Part shown: in pieces, positions 54,067 through 64,000 of the stretch
Layout of the letters: every line of letters begins with the position of its first letter
How positions within the stretch are numbered: the first letter of the stretch is position 1
Origin: Madurella fahalii
Lineage: Eukaryota; Ascomycota; Sordariomycetes; Sordariales
Direction of reading: 5' to 3'
DNA length: 64,000 nucleotides
Assembly (NCBI GenBank): GCA_029876055.1
Contig: CM056880.1
Location: forward strand, 1,798,001 to 1,862,000
Notes under the pieces: generated by a model
Databases searched by the model: none
What the model was told of the DNA's origin: nothing
Seen by the model: the letters and a program-made list of their open reading frames with translations, nothing else
Translations under genes and position numbers: made by a program

Positions 54067-56488
54067 TCACTCGCCAGCATTCTTCTCCCGGTGAACCAAT
54101 TCCGTCTTCAGCTGGTATGGATCCGCGTCGCTCGGTACGTCAGCATCCGATGGCAAGGAGTCGGTCCCTCCGGCTTCCGACATGCGATAGATAACGAAGG
54201 CCAGAGGTCTGGCCGTTTCCTCTGAACCACTGCCATCAACTGCGACTTCCCGATCATCCGCGGGCGGAGGGAATGGCCTCGCATTTTCAGGCCTGGGCGT
54301 GTCGACTTCGTTCAGGAAATACTTGTCGGTGGGCATTCCGGCCCGCATGTGGCTGTGGCTCTTACTGCACCGCTTAAGACGGGGTTTGGGAACGCCCGGC
54401 CACTTGGCTGGAAAAGCGGTAGCAGTGCCGTTCCGAAACTTCATCTCCAACTGCTCGTCTTCTCCCGACACATCATCCGCCACGTCCTCGGTTTCCTGAA
54501 AAGACTTTTTGTGCCTGGCCGCTAGAAGTTGAATGCTGCTCCCGGAGCCCCTACGTCTGCCGTACGCTCGTCGCTCCGGGCTGCCGTCTCCCGGAGACGG
54601 CCGCGGCCTGCGACCTATCTGGCCACCATCGACCCCTCCTCCATCGCCGATGCCGTTGCCGTTACTCTGTAGCCGAAGCAGGTTGAGCTGGTTCTGGTTG
54701 AAGACGACGCGTGCTCGCAGGTGGTGTACTGCCTGGTCCAAGGCAAGCTCGATGCCGAGTCTGTCGCGGATGCGGCTGAGCTTCGGCCATGTCGCCTTTT
54801 CGCCGATAACGCAACTGCGGAGCATGAATTCGGGCGTCGGGTTTTTCAGGATGAGCGGAAGATCGTTCATTGGGATTTCGGGGAGGATGGTTATGTCGCC
54901 AGAGTACCGCTGGCTCAGCACGCAGAGCAGCTTGGAGAATAGGTTAGGAAAGATGCCTAGCTCCGAGAGGTAGTGAAGTCTATGCATCGCTTCCTCCTTG
55001 GCGAGAGCTGTAAGAGTGTAGAGCCATTCTCCATCCTCCTGTCCCTTTTGCTGACGCAATCTCCCTGGAGCGGTCGCGGGGTAGAGACGGTCGTCCTTGG
55101 CGAGGAAGGGGACGATGTGCGGGTTGACTTGCGAGACGATGAAGTGGTTGACGTTGAACATTTCGGCAAGGCGCGTCATGGGCAGGTCGTTGTCCACGGA
55201 CCCGTCGATCAATCGCTGCGGCGTGGGGTTCCAAGACAGATGGGCCCCGGTAGCCGGATCTTTAACGAGCAACGGGGCGCCCTGGAAGACGAAGGGGACC
55301 GAGCAGGAAGCGGCCACGGCTGACCATATTAGGACGTTGGGCGCCGTGATGTAGTTGAGTAGGCGCGGGAGTTCGTAGAGGGACGCGGTCGACACGCAGA
55401 TGTTGCAAATCCTCCGTGTCCGATTATAAGCCTCCTGAAAAGTCAGGTCGCCGAGCCATATGCGCATTACCCTCGTCAGATTGCCGATGTCAGCCCAGCT
55501 CCCCTCGGTCAGGAGGCGGCGGATATGGTCCGTGAATCCGTCGTTCCCGCCTTCAAACACACCCAGGTCGCCAAAGGGGAACGCTTGGACCAAGGCTGGG
55601 AGCTCTTCATCTGTCCTCGTACACACTACCGAGGCCACGATCGATCCGGCAGAGGCGCCCGAGATGATGCGAGGGAGGAGTTTTTCTTCGTAGAGCGTCT
55701 TAAGCACGCCGATGTGCGACATACCAAAGGTGGCGCCGCCGCTCAGTAGCAGGGCACTCCTCCCGAAGCTCTGTCGGGCGTAGAGCATGCCCTCTAGTAG
55801 CTCCTGGGGCTCCAAGCCGTACTGCGGGGCGTGCGCGCTCTTCTCAACCACCGACTCGATCGTCTGTTTGGCGGAACTGACATAGCGCTCCACCAGCTTC
55901 TTGGTCCCGATGTACGAGTGCCGGTAGAGGTCAATGCTTCCCATACCGCCGAGGTCACGCGACAAGGACGTGCGGATCAGATACATCATTGTGTGGATGT
56001 CGCAGTTGGTTCGGGCCGTGTCCAGCTCCTCCATGCTTGCCCGAATCAGCTCTGGGTAGTAGTCGCCGCTCTCATCGTCCAGCTTCCACTTGTCATTGCC
56101 TTCGAGCCGGTCGAGCTCTTCGGCAGCCGCCTCCCACTCTTTCAGCGTGATGGCCTAGGGCGGAACGAAGTCTGGCATTAGCGCGCGAAGGTACGGGAGG
56201 GAGTGACTGGTAACAGGATGCGCTTACATTCTGCATGCGTGCGGCCAGTATCTGAGCCCTCTCTTCGGTCCTCCGCCTATCCTCACGCTCCGATTGGGAG
56301 AGACCATCTCGCCAGGAGAGGATACGATTGTTGGCATCACGTATGAGTTTTGATAACTGGAAAGGGGCATGTTGGTCTTTTGGTTCCTTCTTGGGCTTGA
56401 CAGGCTGGGGTTTGGGGGGAGGCTTCAGCCAGGAGACGAGCGTGCTGACCTGGACGATGTGGGGAGCATGGAGGAGAAGGTCTGTCAT
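54067..56488 (-). CDS. Patatin-domain triacylglycerol lipase (Tgl4/Tgl5-like)
   Basis: Two exons (56488-56228 and 56154-54067) with a 73 bp phase-0 intron; 782 aa. Lipid-droplet lipase family. LVSWLKPPPKPQPVKPKKE leads into the DUF3336-type region (WEAAAEELDRLEGNDKWK, CDIHTMMYLIRTSLSRDLGG). The patatin domain follows: LLLSGGATFGMSHIGV (oxyanion loop, about 223-235), nucleophile IISGASAGSIVAS (Ser about 255), and LIDGSVDNDLP (catalytic Asp about 404). NVNHFIVSQVNPHIVPFL and DITILPEIPMNDLPLILKNP are TGL-type blocks. The C-terminal ~180 residues are disordered and basic. The frame stays open upstream to ATG 56725 (79 more residues), but that part looks like leader sequence, and ATG 56488 has good context. 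Confidence 0.9.
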
Positions 56489-57631
56489 GGCTGTGGTAGG
56501 GGTATCCAAAAGCCGTCCGGCGGCGAACAGCCGAAGCAATGGCGGCTGGTCGACAGGCCGGACGTTTGTAGGTGGTTGTTCAAAAGACTCGGTGCAGGAG
56601 AGTGGTGAGATGGGCGGGATGCATGCGACAGGCTCGCAGCGGGCTTGCAGCTTGTGACGTAGGGAGGCGTATCGAGTGCTAATTATTAGGCCCTGATTCG
56701 CGTTTAGCCAGAGCCGTCGGTCCAAAGAAAAACACTAATGAAAAAGAAGAAAAAGAAAAACACCAAAAATGCGCTAGGTACGGACGACCAACTCTAATAA
56801 CCAAATCTCATCAACGTCTTAGACGCCGAAAAAGAGCGAACAAGGCCACAGGAGAGCGCAGAGGACAGATTATCTGGATTCGGGACATGCTGTCCGGTGT
56901 GCGCTCCTGCCGGATGGAGCACGGGGGGGAGGCCACCTGACGAAGCGCAGGCCGAGGGTTCCACCAACCAAGATGAAAGGGCCTGGTGAATCGTGGGGCA
57001 CCCCACGCTGCGGGTTGTGTCTCTTGACAGTGGCAGGAACAAAGAAATCGTGGGGAACCGCGCTGGTGGGGCCGCGTCGATTGGCGGTCTGAGTGCATCT
57101 GACGGGATCCTTGTTGGGGTTCGGCGGGCCGATGCAGCAGCCAGCCTCAGCAGCTGGTCCGGTCGTCGCGATGGACGGTTGAAGATGTCCCGTCACACCC
57201 GAGGTCATCGGGCTCGAGAGCTGGGCTATGATGTTGTGCCCTGTAAGCTGAAAGCGTCGGGCAAGTGAAACGCACTCGCCTGCTTGAAAATCGATCGGGA
57301 AGCTGTGCCCTCTGGCTGCCAGATCTTAGGTGACGTTGGGATCTGACGGCCGACCCCTTCAATTGCCACAAACCCCGCTGTCATACACCTAAGCCCGCAG
57401 ATGATTTCAGTGGCCGGTGCTGCGTCCCGCAGTCGCTCCCCTACATGTACAGTACCTTACCCAACACTTTTGCTCCCTCTTCAGATTAATCCTACGAACC
57501 ATCGAGATCAAGCGGAGCGAGCAGATGATTATGTAGTACATGGAAACGAGAGCCACCCCAGCCCGGCCCTTTCTGCAGCCCAGAGGTTGCCCCGTCGAGG
57601 GGTGGTCTGGCCCAGGGGGTAAGGCGACTGC

Positions 57632-57671
<40 letters not shown>

Positions 57672-58427
57672 GAGTCATGTCGGGTCTCATGCTTTGGAGA
57701 GGTACGGATGGAATATTTCGTTACGGGGCTGGCAGCCCCCGTAACCCGTGTCAAGCGTGGGTGCGCCCAGGAGAGCTGGCTTTCACATGCCAGCCCCGTG
57801 CGGGGTATACCACGCATGCAGCCGCAGACGCAAGAGCACGAGGTACTGCTGGCGATCTGCCGCATGCGCCATTCCACTGGAATTTCTACGGCAATGCGCA
57901 GACAGCTATTCGTCCAATAACTCGGTGAAGATGAGATCGCAGCAAACTGAACCACTGCCCAGTCCTTGTGATCGATCGGAAACCCGAAAGCATAGTGGAG
58001 GACCCAGCACGACAGTAGTTTCAAGGAGAATGGAAACAAGACCAAACGAGGACGTGGTAATTCGGGAAATGGAAGAAAAACATAGTGCTTAATACTTAGG
58101 TAGGTATTTGTAGCTGACGATTAACTTCATTTCTGAGTAGGCCTTGGGGCAAGAGACAGAAGCAAGCGACGTGTCGATTAGGTAATCAGATGACCCAGGA
58201 CTTGCTGGGCTTGCGTCATCGCCTGTGATTTGCGGCCTGGCACAATTTGTCCACGGCCGGGGCTCCGCTGGTTCCTGGACCCGGAAAGCTTGTGCACACC
58301 TCAACGGCCCTCGTTAACTGTTAGGCCGAGCAGCTGGCAAGCCGCGTACACCTCCCCAAGAACCTGGGGACGAGGGTTTCTCGCCACCATCCCCAAGCTG
58401 CAATCCGAGCCGGCATTGGGCAACAAG
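56489..58427. other. Intergenic 56489-58427
   Basis: 1.9 kb between divergent lipase and hydrolase starts, with a T33 tract at 57637-57669. ORFs of 70-212 codons here lack similarity. Nothing recognised. Confidence 0.5.
57637..57669. repeat. Poly(T) tract, 33 nt
   Basis: The longest homopolymer in the window, uninterrupted. Confidence 0.95.
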
Positions 58428-59900
58428 ATGGCAGATCTCGGCTATGCGTCGTCGACGTTGCTGCCAGAGCCCAGCATTACGTTTACTGTGCCGAGTCTCC
58501 ATGATGGCTTGCCGATCGACTGTCGCGTCTATCACCCGCCATGCCTGGTGGCGTCTCACGACGCACCGCCCTGGCTGAAACACGCCGCCATTGTCGCCCA
58601 TCCGTACGCGCCCTTGGGTGGCTGTTACGATGATCACGTCGTCCACTTGGTAGCGGGGACTCTGTTGCGCCGGGACTTCCTTGTCTGCACGTTCAATTTC
58701 AGGTTCGGACCATTCTAAAGCCCGTTGCAGCCCCGGATACCCCACTAATGCCGCTCCCGTCACAGAGGCGCCGGGGGCTCCGCCGGCAAAACTTCCTGGA
58801 CAGCTAAGGCCGAGCGCGCCGATTACATTTCGGTGGTGGGTTTCATATACCATTACGTGCACTTTCTCAACCCTCTTCCTTCTGCGGCCTCACGCAGGCT
58901 CGAGACAGCGAGCCATGAAGACGGGGGGGCCGAATCAATCGTCCACATACGCCCACCAACTCCGGCCTCACCAGAGCCGTCATTGGCAGCAACTGTAACA
59001 CCGATATTGCTGTTAGGAGGATATTCGTATGGTTCCATGATAACAACCCAGCTACCGCCGCTCGTGGCGATATCCGCAATGTTTAGTTCCCCTGAATGTG
59101 GCTCTCCCGCGGCCGAGATCCGGCTGCGGGCACAGCACTTGGCCGAGATTCAGAACGCAGTCATAGCCAATGCCAGGGCTGCTGCGGCCGACAGCCACGG
59201 ACCGCAGTCCCCAAGAAAATCGGTTGGCTTGCGTGTGGGCGGAGACGAGGAGAACCGCAAAAGCCACGAGACACGCCGCCCCTTGTCTCTCGAATTGGAG
59301 GAGACAGTGCGGCACGGTGTCGCGGAGCTTATGGCGAGGGCAAAGAAGGGACACAAAAGATCGCGAAGCGGCCAGGGTCAAGCATCCCCTACTTTGGATG
59401 AGACCCATGGAGCTCATGAACATGGTGCCAGGCCGCAGCCCGTGTCTGACCACTTGTCTCCGGTCCCCGGCCAAACCACTTTCCGTCCAGCGTATCTCCT
59501 AGTATCGCCGCTGCAAGGGCTGGCAACTAACCTCGCCACCATGTCTTTCCCTTCGTTGGCGAAAGTCTCCAAAAGCGTGTGGAACCGGTTCACTTCGGGG
59601 ACGGGGGAACCAAGGCCCCTCGGACTCCATGGAGTCGCAGCGACAGTCTCCGTCGAGGCTGAAGAAAAACTGGTGCAGAATTCGACCCTTGCCATATATG
59701 GGGATCGCGACGGATTTGTATCCGTGCAGAGGCTGCGGGAGTGGGCGTCACGGTTGGAGGCAATTCCGGGGTCACAGTTCCGCGCTCACGAGGTGTCGAG
59801 CGCCAATCATTTTTGGGCACAACACAATGTGGCCAGGACGCTGAGAGATGCTATCCAGGCATTTGCAGAGTCTCTTCTAGATGCTAGCAACTCGAGATGA
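58428..59900 (+). CDS. Alpha/beta-hydrolase fold protein
   Basis: Two exons (58428-58702 and 58766-59900) with a 63 bp phase-2 intron; 469 aa. SLHDGLPIDCRVYHPP is a lid/strand region. AAIVAHPYAPLGGCYDDHVV carries the HPYAPLGG oxyanion block, and FNFRGAGGSAGKTSWTAKAE is assembled across the intron. Nucleophile elbow is LLLGGYSYGSMIT (GYSYG). AIYGDRDGFVSVQRLREWA supplies the acid, and VSSANHFW the catalytic His. A low-complexity, charged insert of about 110 residues (nt about 59110-59460, rich in R, K, S and E) interrupts the fold between nucleophile and acid. No secretion signal. Related fungal proteins have unknown substrates. Confidence 0.83.
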
Positions 59901-59925
59901 CATTCCCACTACCTCCATGCCCAGA

Positions 59926-61294
59926 TCAACCCCATAGTGTATCAGCGTGCATTACAAATAAATCCCTGAGCGCCTTGCACCTATTCTCCATCGCCGTCTT
60001 GGTCACGGCTATCTCGGGCGTCATCCACTCCCACCCATGTGGGACGCCGGGATACAGGTGCATCTCGACCTCGACATTCGCCGCGGCCAGCCTCGCGCCA
60101 AACGTGAGCACCTCGTCCCTGAACAGGTCCAGCCCGCCGATATCAAGGTACGTCTTGGGCAGCCGAGACACGTCCGTCGCCCGCGCGGGAGCCGCATACT
60201 GCGAGACGTCTTCCCTCGACCCGCCCTTGCTGCTGGCACCCTGGTGCGCCGAACTCACCATCCCGGCGTACCCGTCGAGGTAGGCCCGCCAGGCGATCTC
60301 GTTTTTCTGTCCTGTCCTGAGTCGGCGTAACACATCAGTCCTGATGCCAATGGGAGTGGGGGTAAGGGAGGATAAGGGAGGGGAGGGGAGGGAAGCAGTT
60401 CTTGGCCTGGGAATCACGGGCGTGGTACTGTAGTACCTACCAGGTCAGGTACTCGGCCAGGGGCGAGTCGCCGGCGATGCGCGTGCGGTCGTCCAGCATG
60501 GGGTACACCAGCACCAGCCGCTCGATGCCCGGCGACAAGCCCCGGTCCCGCGCCGTCAGCGCCGCCGCCGCCGCCAGGTTGCCCCCCGCGCTGTGGCCCA
60601 TCACGGCGATGCGCTGCGCGTCGATCCCCTCCCCGCATGCGTGGCTGTGGAGCCACTCGAGCGCCGCGTACACGTCCTCGAGCGGCTTGGGGAACGGTGC
60701 CTCGGGCGCCAGGCGGTACGACGGCGCGTAGAAGGTCAGGCCCGTGGCGACGGCGTAGCGGATGATGTCTCGCGTGAAGAGCTCGACGCTGCCGGAGAGG
60801 AAGCCGCCGCCGTGGAGGTAGAGGACTGCGGGGTGCCGGGTGGTCGGTTCGGAGCTCCCGCCCTCCCTGTCGTCGTTGGCCTTGTCCTTACTGTCTTCGG
60901 CGGTGGTGCCGTTGCCGCCATCGTGGTTACCGGGATTGTCGTTGTTGGGAGAAGAGCCCCGTCCGCTGGGCATGCGCAGCGGCTGGAAGCGGTGCAGGGT
61001 GAGCTCGGTGCCGTCGGCTGAGGTGTAGGAGATCTCTTTTTTGTGGACGCCTCCATACTCACTGCTGCCGCCCGCGCCTGCGACAGCCGGGGCGGGGAGC
61101 CGGTTCATGACGGCCCTAATGGACGTGTTATTTTGCCGCCGGAGGGAGGCCGCACTATTGGGCACCGGCGGGATGAGGTTGCCCCAGTTCTCCATGTAGG
61201 CCTTTTTGAAGTCGGGGTCGAGCCGGAGGGCGCCGCCGCCACCGGGTGGTGGCGGGGTATTGGGAGGGTTACTCATGTTGCTGGTAGAGCTCAT
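59926..61294 (-). CDS. HSL-type alpha/beta hydrolase (esterase/lipase)
   Basis: Two exons (61294-60441 and 60316-59926) with a 124 bp phase-2 intron; 414 aa. Hormone-sensitive-lipase-family motifs: PAVLYLHGGGFLSGSVELFT (HGGG at 161-164), YRLAPEAPFPKPLEDVYAAL, IAVMGHSAGGNLAAAAALTA (nucleophile Ser 235). In exon 2: LPKTYLDIGGLDLFRDEVL (acid) and LYPGVPHGWEW (His). Removal of the intron builds SPLAEYLTWTGQKNEIAW. An acidic, Asn/Gly/Asp-rich linker at about residues 110-150 separates the N-terminal cap. No signal peptide. Substrate unknown, perhaps short acyl esters. Tail to tail with the hydrolase gene at 58428, 25 bp apart. Confidence 0.9.
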
Positions 61295-61747
61295 AGTTAA
61301 ATCTTAGGAGATCGTTTCCGGTTTGTGTTGCTGTGTAGAGGATGAAAGGCAGGAAACCACGGCCGTACGAGCGGGAAGCTAGATTCCGTAAGGCTTATAT
61401 ATGAAAAAAAGTATCACATCGGAGTTACTCGTGATGTCCTAGTGATGTAAACAGCGGCCTGAGCGCGACGCCGTCTATATGTCCGGTGTTTGAGAGGTTA
61501 TTAGTTCTTCACCTGCCTGACAACGCTTCAGGTTACCGCAGTAAGGTGGACATGGGGAATGTTAGATCCGTTTTGACAGACTCTCGCATATCTTGAGTAC
61601 AGTAGCTCCGGAAGACTAGATTATAGGGTAAGAAACGTCGAGACAAACTGCAATATAACATTCTGTAACCGCTTCGTTCCACATATCCCCCAACCTTCTA
61701 GGACCTGCTAAAGATCTTAACCCCATCTATCCCCCCGAGCCCTCCCC
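61295..61747. other. Intergenic 61295-61747
   Basis: 453 bp between the esterase start and the amine oxidase stop. Nothing recognised. Confidence 0.5.
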
Positions 61748-64000
61748 TCATTCCCAAACCGCCCGACTCGGATCGTACGGAACCTCTCTAGCAACCACAT
61801 CTCCGGTATACCCCTCCAGGTCTTCGGCCACGGGCTCAAACGCCAACGTACACATGGTCCCATTTCCATCGTTGAACTGCCCAAACCTCGTCACCTCAGC
61901 CGGCCCGCCTCCCCCACCATAACCAACCCGCACCTGGTTCACCGTCCGCCGGCTCTCATCCCTGCCGTCAAAATAATTACTCGGCGTAAACACCACCCCG
62001 GCACGCGCCGTCGTCATGACCGTGTTAGGCAGGTCCCCGGTGTGCGGGACATGGTGCATGCCCAAGTTGAGCCACACGACGAGGTCCTCGTTGCGCAGCG
62101 ACTCCGCGTCGAAGAAGGCGTCGAAGTCGACGGGCGGGTCGTGCACGTCCTGGCTGTTCGGCGGGTGGGACGCCCGGGGCTCCGTGTCCTTGCGCCGCGT
62201 GATCTGGACGTCGTGGGCGGCCCAGCGCGCGGCGTTGGCGAGGTTGGTGCTGTCGAGCACCGTCAGGTGCGCGGGTGGCGTGGACGGGAGGATGCGGTAG
62301 CCTCGGAGCTCGCCGTAGCGGTTGGGACGCTGCTCGTTGACGATGAGCAGCTGGGTGGCGGCGTTGGGCGGCCAGTTCAGGCGCGAGGCAGATTCCGAGA
62401 GGATGAACATGCGGGTTAGGGCCATGGCGTTGCGGGGCTTGGGCCCCCTTGACCAGGGGCAGATTTTGGTGGTGGGGATCATGGTCATGAGCTGCGCTGA
62501 GTTGGCGGTTCCGAGGATGTCAAGGTCGGCTTTGAAATTGAGCACGTGGTCGTGCATGCTCCCGCTGAGCGCAGACTGGATGCGGAAGCCGTAGTCTTGG
62601 TCGTGGGCGAAGTAGGCCGACTGGATATACCCGGATGCGCGGACGTCGACGGAGATGGAGCCGTCCATGAAGAAGGTGTAGCTGAATGAGTAGTCGTAGT
62701 TGCCGACTGTGGCGACGGCCCGGACTACAAAGTAGATGTTTTTGGTTGCGAAGACGTAGCGGTTTATGGTGTGCCGCTGGATGGGGTAGTCAGATACGTA
62801 CTCGAAGAGACATACACTGTCGATGTGGGTGTTGATTGTCTCGGCGACGTAGAAGGAGGTGTTGAGATAGACTGAGTGAGCAGGGCAGTCGTAGCCCTTG
62901 ACTAGCTCAAACGTGTATAGCCCGAATCCATAGAAGGTGTCGAGACATGCGGTGCCCGAGTTCATTGGGTCATTCCCTTGACGAGTTAGCATACCCACCG
63001 CTTGGTGCTCCTGTCACAGGCACGGCAGCTTACCTGCGTAGTGCGCCAGAGCTTCTTGCAGACTCAGCTCGTACAGAAGTCTCTCGCCCTTGTAGCGAAT
63101 GTCGTAAAGAGCGAGGCCGGTATCCCTGGTGAAGCCAATGTAGAAGCTGTAGTCCATCCAGTCGACATACTTTTGCTGGCGGTCGACGGCAAAACGTGAG
63201 GGCCCTGGAGCGACCAGGATCGGGGGATGTGCAGTATCCATGGGGTGTACGGAGCCCAGTTGATCGGTGCTTGCCCAAATCCTGTCCACATTTGGGGGGT
63301 TCTTGACAAACCCCTCTCTCCAGTAGGCTTCTCGGAAAGCGTCGGTGGTTTCGTAGAAAACGTTGTTGTAGAACCAGCCCTCAAGCTTCCACTTGCTGAC
63401 GTCCCTGCCGGTTACATCTGACATGACGTACAGACCAAGCGGCAGCGGGGCCATGGCATCAAATCCCTGTGTCGGAGAAAGTGTCCCAGCGTATGATCCT
63501 ACCGTCGTCCTGCCACAGAGGTTCGATGCCCCAGATGTCGATTGTGTCATTGTCCAGGCCTAGTGCAGTACCATTCCACAAATCCGGAGTAATGTCCGTG
63601 ATGGAGGCACTGATTTTGTAGAGCCACTCGCTATACAGCGTTCCCGTGTCTGCGTCGAGGTTGCGTACTCGACAGCCGCTCTTCTTGGTGTAGGGATATT
63701 CTAGTGGTTCCCAGGCTGTGGACACATCGTCGATAGGAAGCGGTCCCACCGGGATGTCCGCATAGTATGGCCCCTCGTTGCCCGATTGTTTAGGACGACA
63801 TGGGCATACCTTGCAGGTCGCGTCGCATTTCTGTCCAAGTAGGCCAGAGCGTCGGTCTTGTTGGGCCACATTGCCTCGACGAGCTGTGTGGAGTGGTTTA
63901 GTGCAAATGCTAACTCTGACCTTTGGGCTGGGTTACTGGCATGGTATTGTCCCATTCCGTAGCATCCTCGCTGATAGTCAGATTTAGGTCCTCTTGGGCG
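61748..64000 (-). CDS. Copper amine oxidase (5' end beyond window; two compensating frameshifts)
   Basis: Oxidatively deaminates primary amines using Cu(II) and topaquinone. Exons seen: up to 63937, then 63883-63034 and 62976-61748, with introns of 53 and 57 bp. Motifs: WPNKTDALAYLDRNATRPA, YYADIPVGPLPIDDVSTAWE, PLGLYVMSDVTGRDVSKWKL, RLLYELSLQEALAHYAGNDP, LDTFYGFG (catalytic Asp), VGNYDY (Tyr precursor of topaquinone), MHDHVLNFKADLDI (Cu His pair) and MHHVPHTGDLPNT (third His). The stretch from about 63780 to 63470 reads in another frame, needing one base inserted near RAT/EGPYY and one removed near SDT/GFDA. The outer parts share one frame. Whether this is a decayed gene or assembly error cannot be told here. 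Confidence 0.85.

Noticed and set aside
63459..63510. 36-nt intron to explain the second amine-oxidase frameshift
   Set aside because: Too short for a spliceosomal intron, would remove conserved DGRIIRW, and still leads to TGA.
1..64000. 5S rRNA gene or transposon remnants
   Set aside because: No 5S-like sequence, terminal inverted repeats, reverse transcriptase or transposase motifs were seen in the intergenic regions.

Overview
The window is nuclear DNA of a filamentous ascomycete, most likely a Sordariomycete. Coding sequence is G+C-rich. Genes are split by short introns, mostly 48-130 bp, with GTAAGT-type donors, CTAAC/CTGAC-type branch sites and YAG acceptors. Two of the three tRNA genes carry introns. 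The families present (fungal rhodopsin-domain receptor, DUF1996, PLAC8, Pfs/NB-ARC receptors, fatty-acid transporter, siderophore acyltransferase) are typical of Pezizomycotina. Exon boundaries below were worked out by hand from splice signals, reading phase and family conservation.

Left end (1-2.1 kb): an NLR-type receptor gene (minus strand, running off the edge) is head to head with a Pfs (PNP_UDP_1) nucleosidase-like gene. Both proteins carry the same short G/T/N/S-rich motif, at the N-terminus of the receptor and at the extreme C-terminus of the enzyme. This is the architecture of fungal amyloid-signalling NLR/effector pairs. The receptor has an in-frame TAG just before its P-loop.

Middle (2.5-41 kb): a DCAF7/WDR68-type WD40 protein, the CoA-pathway enzyme Cab4, a seven-helix rhodopsin-domain membrane protein, a GMC oxidoreductase, a secreted DUF1996 protein, tRNA-Asn, a small putative GPI-anchored protein, an ACMSD-like amidohydrolase with a one-base frameshift, mitochondrial ribosomal protein bL36m, a three-exon LYRM2-like gene, the histone N-terminal acetyltransferase NatD, a PLAC8 protein, a P450, tRNA-Phe, the GPI-transamidase subunit Gpi17, a Fat1-type acyl-CoA synthetase/transporter, a 1-Cys peroxiredoxin, a large Kelch protein and tRNA-Val.

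Right part (41.6-64 kb): an acyl-CoA ligase ending in AKL and a siderophore-type acyltransferase ending in PKL diverge from a 1.3 kb promoter. That promoter contains four perfect ATCWGATAA sites, the SreA-type iron-repressor consensus. A fifth site lies between the acyltransferase and a downstream AIF-like flavoprotein. The pair looks like the peroxisomal SidI-SidF branch of extracellular siderophore synthesis under iron control. Beyond it come a nine-exon sugar-porter MFS gene with a GC-AG intron, a short-chain dehydrogenase, a patatin-type lipase of the Tgl4/5 kind, two alpha/beta hydrolases, and a copper amine oxidase running off the right edge with two mutually compensating frameshifts.
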